NCBI GenBank assembly: GCA_018657585.1
Contig: JABHWX010000102.1
Span: 1-45,307, forward strand
Length of the DNA stretch: 45,307 nucleotides
Reading direction: 5' to 3'
Source of the DNA: Phycisphaerae bacterium
Lineage (GTDB): Bacteria > Planctomycetota > Phycisphaerae > Phycisphaerales > SM1A02
Under the pieces are notes generated by a model, which saw only the letters and a program-made list of their open reading frames with translations, was not told the DNA's origin and searched no databases. Position 1 is the stretch's first letter, and every line of letters begins with the position of its first letter. Positions 8,616 to 17,586 of this stretch are shown piece by piece. A program made the translations under genes and the position numbers.

Positions 8616-9559
8616 TGATCTGTCTCAGAATTGCGAGACCAAACAACAACCTCTTGTTGTAAATGAATACCAGTATTATCAAAAACTCGCTTTTTTACTT
8701 CATGCATGATGGCAATGACATCTTGAGCTTTGGCGGTTGAATTGGTGGTAATGAAGTTTGCGTGTTGATGGCTAACCATTGCTCCGCCAATGCTGAACCC
8801 CTTTAGCCCAGATTCATCAATGAGTTTTCCCGCAGAAACACGTTCATTAATTTTGTTGATGGGGTTTTTAAATGCACACCCTGCTGAGGTGTCTGCAAGT
8901 GGTTGCATCGATTTCTTCCATGCAAAGATTTCTTTTATTGCATCACGAATAACGATTGGATCGTCAGGAGTTAACGTAAACGTGCCAGAAAGAATGATCG
9001 GTTCGGTGATATTGCTTTGTCTGTATTCAAAACAAAATTCATCTGAAGAATGCGAGATAAGTTCGCCATTTTCCGACAAACAAGTAATCGAGGTGAGGGA
9101 ATCAACTATGGAACCAAATTTGCCGCCAGCATTCATTTGTATGCCGCCACCAATGGAAGCAGGTATTCCAGAAAGTCCCTCAAGACCTTGAAGTCCCTCG
9201 CGAGCGGATTGCATAATCGTTTGGCTTAAGTCTGCGCCAGCCATACAGTGTAAATTATGCGCTGCGTTTTTCGCATCAACCGAACATGCCTTGAAGCAAT
9301 CGTGACTGAGCTTTATCACGACACCTTCTACACCATCGTCATCAACGAGGAGATTCGCACCCTTGCCTAATATTCGAAGAGGAATTCCAGCGTTGTAACA
9401 CTTTTTTACAATGCGAGAAAGCGCGTCAATTGATTGAGGAAGTGCGAGCACATCAGCAGAACCACCTAGATCAAAGTAAGTCATGTTTCCGATTGGTGCA
9501 TCGAATTGAATTTTGACATCAATATTTGTAAAAAAATCAGATTGGATGAGTGTGTTCAT
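8612..9559 (-). CDS. murB: UDP-N-acetylenolpyruvoylglucosamine reductase
   Basis: A 315-residue FAD enzyme reducing UDP-GlcNAc-enolpyruvate to UDP-MurNAc with NADPH. Motifs are M-T-Y-F-D-L-G-G, L-G-K-G-A-N-L-L-V, G-I-P-A-S-I-G-G-G-I-Q-M-N-A-G and S-A-G-C-A-F-K-N-P. It lacks the extra domain of the E. coli-type enzyme and fits the shorter type II class. In the catalytic loop the residue before A-F-K-N-P is Cys where many MurB proteins use Ser as the proton donor. Overlaps murC and ddl by 4 nt each. Confidence 0.95.
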   Translation of the reverse strand: MNTLIQSDFFTNIDVKIQFDAPIGNMTYFDLGGSADVLALPQSIDALSRIVKKCYNAGIPLRILGKGANLLVDDDGVEGVVIKLSHDCFKACSVDAKNAAHNLHCMAGADLSQTIMQSAREGLQGLEGLSGIPASIGGGIQMNAGGKFGSIVDSLTSITCLSENGELISHSSDEFCFEYRQSNITEPIILSGTFTLTPDDPIVIRDAIKEIFAWKKSMQPLADTSAGCAFKNPINKINERVSAGKLIDESGLKGFSIGGAMVSHQHANFITTNSTAKAQDVIAIMHEVKKRVFDNTGIHLQQEVVVWSRNSETDQ

Positions 9560-11028
9560 TGCTCTAATGAAATCTTGTTTTCTGAAACAAGCGCATGTGC
9601 AATCGAAGTGACAGGACCCGCTCCCATGATGACTATTAAATCTCCATCGCGAGCGGTCTTTTGGAGGTGAGTAATAATGTCTTCAAACTGATTGATGTGC
9701 TTCGCGTCTAATCCGTTTGCTATGAGTTTGTCAACTAGATCCTGTGAGCAAACTCTTTGTTGCTCAGTTTCTGAATCTCTCACAAAGTAGATGTGGGGAA
9801 CAATTACCTCATCTGCAGATGAAAAACTTTGTGCGAACTGGTCTAACAAGAACCTTGTTCGGCTGTGTTGATGTGGCTGGAAGACACAAATCAGTCGGTT
9901 TGGTAATTCTGCAGAACGAAGTGCTCGAAGAGTTATCTCTATCTCTGTGGGGTGGTGACCGTAGTCATCGTAGACAGTTGCGAATCCACTGTTCTTACAC
10001 GCGAATGTGCCAAGTTTTTGTAACCGCCTATCTAACCCAGTAAATTGTTCGAGTGGAGTCTTTACCATTTCCCAATCGAGTCCCAAGTGAACAGCAAGGA
10101 TAGCAGCGCCTGCAGCATTTAACGCATTATGAGAACCGGGCATTGGATTCGTCCATTGGATAGTCCACATGCCATCCCTAAGGATTCCAACGCGTTGTAC
10201 GCTTGGGTCAAAAATGATTTGGTAATCAGCTTCTGGATGAAAGCCAAAAGTTTCTACCTTGCACTTTAGACCGGGCGTGATGTTATTTCTATGCGCACCG
10301 TCATGGGCGATGAGCAAATACCCACCTTGGTCACTTTCCGGAATTCGTTTTGCAAAACCATGAAATGATTCTATTATTGCATCGAGTGATTGATAATAAT
10401 CGAGGTGGTCTTCTTCGATGTTATTGATAAGACCTAATTTTGGAAAATGATCATGAAATGACCGATTGAATTCACACGATTCGCTTATAAGAATCCCTGG
10501 TTTGCCTTTGAGAGGTCCATTGCAAATAGTTTCATTTCCCACTCTGCTTGAGCCGCCAATCTGAGCGCAGTTTGCGCCGACGATAAAACTTGGGTCAAAG
10601 CCACAGTCGAGCAGAATTGCGCAGAGCATGGATACGGTTGTTGATTTTCCATGTGTGCCAGCAACGCAGACTCCGGTGTTGCGAGTTTGAACGAACCCCA
10701 ACATTTGCGAATACGTGACGACAGGAATCCCAAGTTCGTCTCCTCTAGCAATTTCTGGATGCTCAGGCGGAATGGCTGCTGAGTGCACAAGAATGTCGAT
10801 ATTTTCGTGAATGGTGCTCCCATCTTGGACGGAAGAAATCGAGATGCCATCGCCTCTTAGTGCTCGTGTCACATCGCTTTCGATAGGATCTGTGCCTTGG
10901 ACATTTGCGCATAGATTGGTAAGAAGTCGAGCCAACCCACTCATTCCACACCCCCCGATGCCCACAAAATGGAAAAGTTTTCCTTGTACAGATTCAGAAG
11001 CAAAATCAGGAAGTGGCTGGGGCGTCAT
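9556..11028 (-). CDS. murC: UDP-N-acetylmuramate--L-alanine ligase
   Basis: A 490-residue Mur ligase adding L-alanine to UDP-MurNAc. The N-terminal Rossmann motif V-G-I-G-G-C-G-M-S-G, the P-loop A-G-T-H-G-K-S-T-T (about residues 123-131), D-D-Y-G-H-H-P-T-E and F-Q-P-H-Q-H-S-R-T-R are all present. It leads the murC-murB-ddl-ftsQ-like-cls cluster, divergent from the NtrC-type regulator with a 77-nt gap. No Shine-Dalgarno sequence is seen; TAGAAT (minus strand, 11035-11040) ends 6 nt before the ATG, suggesting a leaderless transcript. Confidence 0.95.
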   Translation of the reverse strand: MTPQPLPDFASESVQGKLFHFVGIGGCGMSGLARLLTNLCANVQGTDPIESDVTRALRGDGISISSVQDGSTIHENIDILVHSAAIPPEHPEIARGDELGIPVVTYSQMLGFVQTRNTGVCVAGTHGKSTTVSMLCAILLDCGFDPSFIVGANCAQIGGSSRVGNETICNGPLKGKPGILISESCEFNRSFHDHFPKLGLINNIEEDHLDYYQSLDAIIESFHGFAKRIPESDQGGYLLIAHDGAHRNNITPGLKCKVETFGFHPEADYQIIFDPSVQRVGILRDGMWTIQWTNPMPGSHNALNAAGAAILAVHLGLDWEMVKTPLEQFTGLDRRLQKLGTFACKNSGFATVYDDYGHHPTEIEITLRALRSAELPNRLICVFQPHQHSRTRFLLDQFAQSFSSADEVIVPHIYFVRDSETEQQRVCSQDLVDKLIANGLDAKHINQFEDIITHLQKTARDGDLIVIMGAGPVTSIAHALVSENKISLEQ

Positions 11029-11068
11029 CTGTAGATTCTATCGCCGTGATTCACTTGCTGCCTTGAAC

Positions 11069-11097
11069 TTGGGCACCTTTCTTTTTCGATGTACAAT
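11069..11097 (+). promoter_or_regulatory. candidate sigma-70-type promoter of the NtrC-type gene
   Basis: TTGGGC at 11069-11074, a 17-nt spacer and TACAAT at 11092-11097. The ATG follows 8 nt later at 11106, so transcription would start at or next to the start codon. The divergent murC -10 candidate lies 28 nt to the left, so the two promoters would be back to back. Confidence 0.4.
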
Positions 11098-11105
11098 TCA
11101 CATAC

Positions 11106-12470
11106 ATGTCCGATTTACACGCACAAATATTAATTGTTGATGACGAACCAGATCACGCCGAAGTCATGGCTGAATCTCTAAGAAGGCTTGGGCATGTTTG
11201 CACGATTGTAGATGGTTTTGAGAATGCTCAAGATGAACTCACAATGGGAACATTTGATGTCATTGTTACCGACATGGTTATGGAAGAGGAGCAATCTGGT
11301 TTAAAGGTACTAGAGTTTGCTAAGGAACATCAAGAGGGCGCAGCGACTATTGTTGTGACCGCCCACGGCGATATTCCAACTGCAAAAAAATCACTTCATG
11401 GCGGCGCTTACGATTTTATAGAAAAACCCCTTGACCTTGACGTTTTTCGAAACTTAGTGAATCGAGCTGCAGAGACTGTTATGCTTCGCCAACAAAACGA
11501 GAGTCTGAAGGGTCAAGTCGATTCTGCTTTTGGCTTTGAAGGAATCATTGGGGATTCGCCAGCGATAAGAAAAATCGTTGAACTTATACGCCAAGTTGCC
11601 CCGAGCAATCTCCCTGTACTTATCACGGGTGAATCTGGTACAGGAAAGGAATTGGTTGCCGCAGCAATTCATAACCAGTCTAAGAGAGCGTCGAAAAAGT
11701 ACGTTGCCTTTAATTGTGCAGGTCAAAGCGAGTCACTCCTGGAAGATCAACTTTTTGGACATGTCCGCGGAGCATTTACAGGTGCTGACCGAGATCGAGA
11801 AGGCGTCTTTGAATATGCAAACAGTGGAACGCTGTTTCTTGATGAAATTGGTGATATGCCTATTGCTATGCAAGCGAAGTTACTTCGAGTTCTTGAAACC
11901 GGTGATGTAGTTCGTCTTGGTCAAAATAGTGATCGTAAAACTGATGTTCGATTTGTCTCTGCGACAAACCAGGATTTGAAAGCTAGAGTGAAAAGTGGTG
12001 ACTTTAGAGAGGATTTATATTTTCGGATTAACGGTGCAGAACTCCATGTTCCACCTTTGCGTCAACGTCGAGAAGATATTCCGCTGCTCGTGAACCATGC
12101 GTTAGGTAAATTTTCTGCTGATATGGACTGCAACCGGCCAACAATTTCTGAACCTGCAATGATGAGGCTCGTTGCTTATGATTGGCCTGGAAATGTTCGC
12201 GAACTCTTTAATGTGGTTCATCGGATGGCCGTAACAGGAGAAGGTAATGTGATTACTCTTGCTCAGGTTCCAGATGAAGTACGAAGTTCCGAATCAGAAG
12301 ATTCATACGACGTTGGTAGCCTTGCAGGAATTGGTCTTGATAAATTAGAGAAAGAAGCGATTCGACAAACGCTCGCAATGACTGGTGGTAACAGAGAGCA
12401 GACTTCGAATTTACTTGGAATTGGTGAGCGAACTCTTTATCGCAAGTTAAAAGAGTACGGCATTAAATAA
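11106..12470 (+). CDS. NtrC-family sigma-54-dependent response regulator
   Basis: A 454-residue transcription activator. The receiver domain (residues 5-120) has the acidic pair D12/D13, the phospho-acceptor D56 and K107. The AAA+ domain has Walker A G-E-S-G-T-G-K-E (175-182), the sigma-54-contacting G-A-F-T-G-A loop (222-227) and Walker B L-F-L-D-E-I-G-D (243-250). A Fis-type helix-turn-helix closes the protein (about 410-454). It would open sigma-54 promoters when phosphorylated. No sensor kinase gene lies next to it. Its stop codon abuts, with no spacer, the stop of the convergent pseudopilin operon. Confidence 0.93.
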   Translation: MSDLHAQILIVDDEPDHAEVMAESLRRLGHVCTIVDGFENAQDELTMGTFDVIVTDMVMEEEQSGLKVLEFAKEHQEGAATIVVTAHGDIPTAKKSLHGGAYDFIEKPLDLDVFRNLVNRAAETVMLRQQNESLKGQVDSAFGFEGIIGDSPAIRKIVELIRQVAPSNLPVLITGESGTGKELVAAAIHNQSKRASKKYVAFNCAGQSESLLEDQLFGHVRGAFTGADRDREGVFEYANSGTLFLDEIGDMPIAMQAKLLRVLETGDVVRLGQNSDRKTDVRFVSATNQDLKARVKSGDFREDLYFRINGAELHVPPLRQRREDIPLLVNHALGKFSADMDCNRPTISEPAMMRLVAYDWPGNVRELFNVVHRMAVTGEGNVITLAQVPDEVRSSESEDSYDVGSLAGIGLDKLEKEAIRQTLAMTGGNREQTSNLLGIGERTLYRKLKEYGIK

Positions 12471-12962
12471 TTACTGAATGGATCCTGTTGTAGGGTTAAT
12501 TGCAACTATGGTTGTCATTTCACTGCTCTGTAGTAGAAATTCTGCAGTTTGCGTAAAATCAACAAGCCCACCATTTGGGTCGAATGCAACCATGTTTCCT
12601 GTTGTATTGCACTGAATCGTAACGTCTGTAGATGGAGCTGCTGAGCCATATCCAAGTTGAGTTACAAGTATCTCTCCAGTAATTGGATCTGATAGGGGAG
12701 TATCGGGTTCATCAATTGTCGCAATACCCCAACCTTTTCCATTGGGGTCAACGAACAATGCTATTTCCTGCTCTGGACTTGCAATTGCAAGTATTTGAGC
12801 ATATTCAAGATCACTAACAAGTAAGCGTTTTGCAACATCGAGTTGAAGAGCATCATCATTTCCAAACATTGGAGCAGCAAGGGCTGCAAGTATTGCCAAA
12901 ATGCCAAGTGATAACATTAACTCGACAATCGTGAAGCCATGTTTTGGTGCGTTCGTTTTCAT
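12471..12962 (-). CDS. GspH/FimT-like minor pseudopilin
   Basis: A 163-residue prepilin-like protein. The leader K-H-G is followed by F-T-I-V-E-L-M-L, giving the processing glycine and Glu at mature position 5, and a hydrophobic helix. The rest is a small beta-rich globular domain. Gene order (I/V-like, J/W-like, K/X-like, then this one) makes GspH/FimT/PilU the best guess. It should be cleaved and methylated by a prepilin peptidase and join the tip complex of a type II secretion system or type IV pilus. ATG overlaps the upstream stop by 4 nt. Confidence 0.75.
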   Translation of the reverse strand: MKTNAPKHGFTIVELMLSLGILAILAALAAPMFGNDDALQLDVAKRLLVSDLEYAQILAIASPEQEIALFVDPNGKGWGIATIDEPDTPLSDPITGEILVTQLGYGSAAPSTDVTIQCNTTGNMVAFDPNGGLVDFTQTAEFLLQSSEMTTIVAINPTTGSIQ

Positions 12963-14671
12963 TGAAAGTTCACCATAGATAAATTATTGAAATATTCATC
13001 GCTCATATCATTCTCAAAATCATCCCAATTGAGATCATCCCAGTCAAACTGGTTAATATCATCGAATTGCGGAGGGGAGTAATTTCTGTTCGTTCCGTTG
13101 CTATGAGAATTATCGATTGTATTGTGAGCAACTCGGGCTAATCGTTCCCAACGACGAGCATCGGTGCCATGTACTACTATTTCGTAGATAACATCGTGAA
13201 GACGATCTGTTGGTTCATCTCTCCAATCAGCAAAATACGAATTATTTGCCATTGCATACGCGTCACTATCAATTGGGTACGAATCGATTGTTGCAAAGAA
13301 TGCTTGCTCAATCGATTCAAGTAGTGTGGGATTAAGTTCTGAGATTAGTTGAAGTTCACTCCGCAAACTTCCATTTTCGGTATAGAGCATTCCGTCAGTT
13401 TCCGCAAAGCCTCCGTGGTCAAGTGATTGGTCGTACAGGATACGAGAGGTTCCTCTGATGTTTACTTCCTCTCCTGCTACTCGACCACAAAGCGTAGAAG
13501 CGCCTCGCAATTCTATTTCGCAATCTGGAGCATAGAGTTCAGCTTTTACTAATGAAATGCCAGATATTTCCCAGTCATTTGAACCATGCCCATACAGTTG
13601 TACTCGGCTTGGATCCATCCAACTGTTTGAGGAATGACTTTCATCTCCAATACGGCTTGATTTTATCTTTAAGTCACCGCCAACATGGATAGCTAATGTA
13701 GCATCGTCAGCAAGCGTGATAGTTGTGTTTCTGAGTATGAGATCATCATCTACGCTAATGATGACATCACCAATAATGGTTATTGAGTGCCTACTATTGA
13801 GAGATAATACATCTACAGAATAGGTGCCTTCAGAAATATATGTGTCAGTACTATTGCTCCCGAAAGAGTGATTCAAAAACATGGGTGCGAAGTGGTCATT
13901 CCATGATCCATCACTATCGTGTTCATTACCAGCAGCGCTTAACTCAAAGGCTTTCCCCCCAGAAGGGGCTGGCGGTGGGTCAAAGAACGGTAATTGGTCA
14001 TTGAATTCAAATCGGCGTAGGTTTCTAGAGGAAAGCATTGATGAAGCATAATCATATGAATGAAGTTCTAAACTAGAAGTTGAAAATACGGTGTCGATTT
14101 GTACGGCCAATGGTTGTGTAGCAAGCGTGCCGATTTGAACTGTATTCTGTGTGTACGAAGGTGACGCAGTCCAGTTTTTAACGGTTGATGCATCGCTTAT
14201 TGTAATTTCGTCCTGAGCGAACACCGCGTATTCACTGTAGTCGACATCGAATTCATCATCATTAGGAATGATTGTTGCAGTTGCCTGTGTAATTTGAGTT
14301 CTTCCTTCAACAGTGGATAGGACGGTGATGTCAACTTCCATGGTAGATTCTGTAGGAGGCAAATCAGTTTCTTTATCGACGACTGTGATTGTAATAAAAC
14401 TATCTGAAAGTTGATAATCCTGAAGAATTACTCCATCGATGTGGTTGGTTCGCCAGTCTGCATTTGTTTCAAGGATTGCAATTGCTAGGTCGAGACCTGA
14501 CTCTGCAGCGATTCTCGCACGAGAAGCGGATGAAACATTAGTACTAATTGCAAGAGAGTTGTCTCGTGCGCTAAAGTAAGCAGTAGCCATTCCGCCAACA
14601 ACAAGAATAGCAATCATGACAAGCATCAAAGCAATACCACGCCTGCGATGTAATCGGGTTTGTGTGTTCAT
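12959..14671 (-). CDS. GspK/PilX-like minor pseudopilin with large passenger region
   Basis: A 570-residue protein beginning R-R-R-G-I-A-L-M-L-V-M-I, a prepilin-type leader and helix. Mature position 5 is Leu rather than Glu, as is usual for GspK. The S-R-A-R-I-A-A-E-S-G-L-D-L-A region (about residues 42-55) matches the conserved GspK/PilX helix. The long middle part (about 150-420) is beta-rich, with repeated short strands and polar turns (for example I-S-V-D-D-D-L-I-L-R-N-T-T-I), suggestive of a beta-helix, and is much larger than usual for GspK. Overlaps both neighbours by 4 nt. Confidence 0.65.
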   Translation of the reverse strand: MNTQTRLHRRRGIALMLVMIAILVVGGMATAYFSARDNSLAISTNVSSASRARIAAESGLDLAIAILETNADWRTNHIDGVILQDYQLSDSFITITVVDKETDLPPTESTMEVDITVLSTVEGRTQITQATATIIPNDDEFDVDYSEYAVFAQDEITISDASTVKNWTASPSYTQNTVQIGTLATQPLAVQIDTVFSTSSLELHSYDYASSMLSSRNLRRFEFNDQLPFFDPPPAPSGGKAFELSAAGNEHDSDGSWNDHFAPMFLNHSFGSNSTDTYISEGTYSVDVLSLNSRHSITIIGDVIISVDDDLILRNTTITLADDATLAIHVGGDLKIKSSRIGDESHSSNSWMDPSRVQLYGHGSNDWEISGISLVKAELYAPDCEIELRGASTLCGRVAGEEVNIRGTSRILYDQSLDHGGFAETDGMLYTENGSLRSELQLISELNPTLLESIEQAFFATIDSYPIDSDAYAMANNSYFADWRDEPTDRLHDVIYEIVVHGTDARRWERLARVAHNTIDNSHSNGTNRNYSPPQFDDINQFDWDDLNWDDFENDMSDEYFNNLSMVNFQ

Positions 14672-15285
14672 GGTTGCTCCGTTGGTGGTTGGTGCAATCG
14701 GATAGATTCATCGATTACTGCGTCGTGCGTTATTCCAAAAGTAGATTCAAGTGAGAAACGAATACTGACATGAGTTGCTTCAAATGGCTCAGTTTCATTC
14801 ATCCAGAAATTGCATGAAGCAATAGCGTCAACAAGTGGGATTGATTCAACTAACCCTTCATCCTCAAAGGAATAAAGCAGGGATTCATAATCAGTATCGC
14901 TATCACATTCGGTATCGTAGGAGTCAATCATGGAATCGCTCCATTCCTCGGGAAAAACGATGAATTTCACGGCAAGAAGTTTGTTCTCCTCGTTAAATTG
15001 AATCCAACGAATCTCTGAAGCGTTGATAGTTTTGCTTTCTGTGCTGTCTTCGTGCCACAGCGTGATGTGTGAATTGTTTTTATCAACGATGCATCGTGAA
15101 GGGGCAATGTACGCACCAAGCCGTACTTGAGTTGTTGCTAATCGAATAGACGACTGTCTTCCGTCATCTTTTGATGTAAGGCTGTTTGTAGCAGCAGCCA
15201 TCATCGCTGCGATAGCTGCGCCGATGATTGCAGTGAGCCCAATAGCAAGGGTCATTTCTAACAATGATAAACCTCTGCGTTTCAT
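14668..15285 (-). CDS. GspJ/PilW-like minor pseudopilin
   Basis: A 205-residue protein with the prepilin leader M-K-R-R-G followed by L-S-L-L-E-M-T-L-A, with Glu at mature position 5. An alanine-rich hydrophobic helix follows to about residue 35, then a polar, acidic globular domain. Position in the operon between the I/V-like and K/X-like genes supports a GspJ/PilW role in the pilus-tip complex. Whether the machine is for secretion or for pili cannot be told, since no ATPase, secretin or platform gene is present here. Confidence 0.7.
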   Translation of the reverse strand: MKRRGLSLLEMTLAIGLTAIIGAAIAAMMAAATNSLTSKDDGRQSSIRLATTQVRLGAYIAPSRCIVDKNNSHITLWHEDSTESKTINASEIRWIQFNEENKLLAVKFIVFPEEWSDSMIDSYDTECDSDTDYESLLYSFEDEGLVESIPLVDAIASCNFWMNETEPFEATHVSIRFSLESTFGITHDAVIDESIRLHQPPTEQP

Positions 15286-15731
15286 GATTGAGGCTCCGGT
15301 ATAAAACGATTTACAGAAGTTAGTTCTCTGCCATCCTTTGTAAATACTGAAACGGATACAGTTTTGCCTGTGATAAATACTAGGAGGGGCTCAACGTACA
15401 AATTAGTTTCAATGACAGAAACGGATCGGCCCAATACATCCCAATCTCCACCAATTGGAAGACCAGTTGCGTCAACAATTTCACCAACCTCTTCAGAGTA
15501 TCCATCCCATGAATCTATTGACTCCCAGGGCTCTTGCGAGAGTGTTGCAAGTAGAGACTCTGCGGCAATACTCGCGACTATTGTTGTTCGTGATTCAAGG
15601 CTCTGTTGTTGTCCACCAACAATTGCAGAGGTTATTGCAACTACGGCAACCGTAAGAATGGCAACGGCAATCATGACCTCTAGCAGAGCTAAACCACGCC
15701 TTTCAGAGGGATGTGAAGATAATGGATACAT
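15282..15731 (-). CDS. GspI/PilV-like minor pseudopilin
   Basis: A 149-residue protein with the leader S-E-R-R-G then L-A-L-L-E-V-M-I-A-V, giving a processing glycine and Glu at mature position 5, plus a hydrophobic helix to about residue 38. The small C-terminal domain includes the E-S-R-T-x-A-x-x-A-A-E-S-L-L-A segment often seen in GspI/PilV. It is the first gene of the four-gene pseudopilin operon, all joined by 4-nt overlaps. Confidence 0.75.
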   Translation of the reverse strand: MYPLSSHPSERRGLALLEVMIAVAILTVAVVAITSAIVGGQQQSLESRTTIVASIAAESLLATLSQEPWESIDSWDGYSEEVGEIVDATGLPIGGDWDVLGRSVSVIETNLYVEPLLVFITGKTVSVSVFTKDGRELTSVNRFIPEPQS

Positions 15732-15947
15732 CGTTGAAGTAGAATCGAATACCTTTGAAGGGCAATCTTCTCTTGATGTATGAAATTGAGGTTTTAGGAT
15801 ATTGAAACCATCGTAAAACGCATGAATTGCCTATCCTCCCACTTGTTGAGTCCGATAACGAGAGCTTGGATTAGCTTGTTCTTTTGTATATATTGGGTGG
15901 TTCGCTGCATTTTTGACGAAAAAAAATAGTTCGTGCCCTTAAACCAA
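15732..15947. other. intergenic region between divergent pseudopilin and LptF operons
   Basis: This AT-rich spacer has no convincing coding frame. A second possible plus-strand promoter, TTGGAT (15866-15871), 17 nt, TATATT (15889-15894), would give a leader of about 85 nt for the LptF-like gene. The better-placed candidate at 15948-15975 is listed separately. No clear pseudopilin-operon promoter was found. Confidence 0.4.
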
Positions 15948-15975
15948 TTGCAATGTTCTGCAGTCAGACCATAAT
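15948..15975 (+). promoter_or_regulatory. candidate promoter of the LptF/LptG-like operon
   Basis: TTGCAA at 15948-15953, a 16-nt spacer and CATAAT at 15970-15975. The ATG of the LptF-like gene follows after 8 nt, and no Shine-Dalgarno sequence is present, so the transcript would be leaderless. Confidence 0.45.
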
Positions 15976-15983
15976 GCCGACTT

Positions 15984-17585
15984 ATGCCGTGGCGGTTCTA
16001 CCGATACATGCTGTTTGACGTGCTGCGGCAATTTGCCATTACAGCCACCATCCTCGTAATTGTTGTTGCCTTTGGTGCGGCGATAAAACCTTTATCTAGT
16101 GAAAATTTGGTGAGCGGCTGGGACACCTTAAAGTATCTGTTTTTAGCAATAATTCCAATGCTCCAATTCGCATTGCCATTTGCAGGAGCATTTGCAGCAA
16201 CTATTTGTCTGCATCGAATGGCACAAGATAATGAGTTTATAGCGATGGCAGTTTGCGGACAATCATATATTCGTTTGCTAGCTCCAATGGCATTTTTTGG
16301 TGTGGTACTAACAATCATTGTTGCTGTATTGACGCAATCAATTATTCCAATGTTTATCGGAAAGATGGCGCAGGCTATCACCGCTGATCTCCCAAAACTT
16401 TTGAAGAGTTCCATTGAGCAAGAAACGCCTTTTGTACAGGGTGATTTAGTTATTTGGGCAAAGGATATTTTTCCAGGAGCAGATGGTCAGGAGGAGCGAA
16501 TGGCGCTTGACCAAGTTGCAGTAGCAAAATTAGACAGAGATGGAAGTGCCTCTATGTACTTCACCGCCTCAGCAGCAGTCATCGATATTGCGAGAGAGAA
16601 CAACGTAACTTCGCTTTCAGTAGAGATGAGAAATACTACACAGTGGACGCGTAGTGCAGAGGGAGCAGGAGTTTTAAAGGGTGCTCCCGAGGGTCGTCTC
16701 ACACACGAAATAAACTTACCTTCTTTAACCAATCAAAGGCTTACAGCACTGTCGATGGGTGATTTAAGAAATTTGCAAGAGCATCCTGAAGAATACAGTT
16801 ATGTAAAAAAAGCTGCAATTTCGTTAAAAACAAATCTATCGATATACGAATTTCAAACATCTATTCATAATCAAGTGGCTGAGACGGGGGAATTACAATG
16901 TGTTTCAGATGAAGGTGATCGAAGGTTCGTTATTGAGGCGGATGGATTTGATGAAGGGTTGTTTGTTGCTCCAATTAGAGTGACAGCAATTACCGATAAT
17001 GGCGATCGAAATGTACTGAATCCCGAACGAGCTTCGTTGGAGACTGAATTTGAACTAGGGGTGCTCCAGTCCACGACCTTAGTGATGAGAGATGTCGTTG
17101 TTGGAGTAGGAAAAATTGGTGAGAACCAGCGAGGCGAAATAGTGATCCCCTCATTGCAGATAATGGGGCTTTCTACTCAAGATGTTTCAGAAGTTGTTTC
17201 AACCCAATCTTTGCTTCAGCGTGGCGATCAATTGTCCCCATACAATCTAAGAATCAAAAATTCAGCAGCTAATTTGCGTAGGCATATTGTCGCGCTTGAT
17301 AATCATGTCGCTGGTCGAATCGGCCAGCGTTGGGCAGTTAGCATGTTGCCATTGCTTGCGATTCTGCTTGGAAGTGTTTTGGCTATTCGGTATACAAATA
17401 AGATGCCACTTGAGGTCTACGCACTAGTATTCGTGCCAGCAGTTATAGCCTTACTACTGGTTTTTTCTGGAGGCCAAATGATTCGGGACGCGAACGTTGG
17501 AACCGGTTTTTTTGTAATGTGGATTGGAAACATTGCACTTGTACTGTTTGTTATTTTGAACTGGTTAAAGTTGAGGGCAACTTAA
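15984..17585 (+). CDS. LptF/YjgP-like lipopolysaccharide export permease
   Basis: A 533-residue inner-membrane protein of the LptF/LptG (YjgP/YjgQ) family, which pulls lipopolysaccharide from the membrane to the periplasmic bridge. Three N-terminal membrane helices (about 12-35, 55-78, 99-125) include the family-like F-A-G-A-F-A-A-T-I-C-L-H-R-M stretch. A long periplasmic domain and three C-terminal helices (about 450-530) follow. At 533 residues it is well above the roughly 360 of enterobacterial LptF, the extra length lying in the periplasmic part. Paired with an LptG-like gene 1 nt downstream. Confidence 0.8.
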   Translation: MPWRFYRYMLFDVLRQFAITATILVIVVAFGAAIKPLSSENLVSGWDTLKYLFLAIIPMLQFALPFAGAFAATICLHRMAQDNEFIAMAVCGQSYIRLLAPMAFFGVVLTIIVAVLTQSIIPMFIGKMAQAITADLPKLLKSSIEQETPFVQGDLVIWAKDIFPGADGQEERMALDQVAVAKLDRDGSASMYFTASAAVIDIARENNVTSLSVEMRNTTQWTRSAEGAGVLKGAPEGRLTHEINLPSLTNQRLTALSMGDLRNLQEHPEEYSYVKKAAISLKTNLSIYEFQTSIHNQVAETGELQCVSDEGDRRFVIEADGFDEGLFVAPIRVTAITDNGDRNVLNPERASLETEFELGVLQSTTLVMRDVVVGVGKIGENQRGEIVIPSLQIMGLSTQDVSEVVSTQSLLQRGDQLSPYNLRIKNSAANLRRHIVALDNHVAGRIGQRWAVSMLPLLAILLGSVLAIRYTNKMPLEVYALVFVPAVIALLLVFSGGQMIRDANVGTGFFVMWIGNIALVLFVILNWLKLRAT

Positions 17586-17586
17586 G

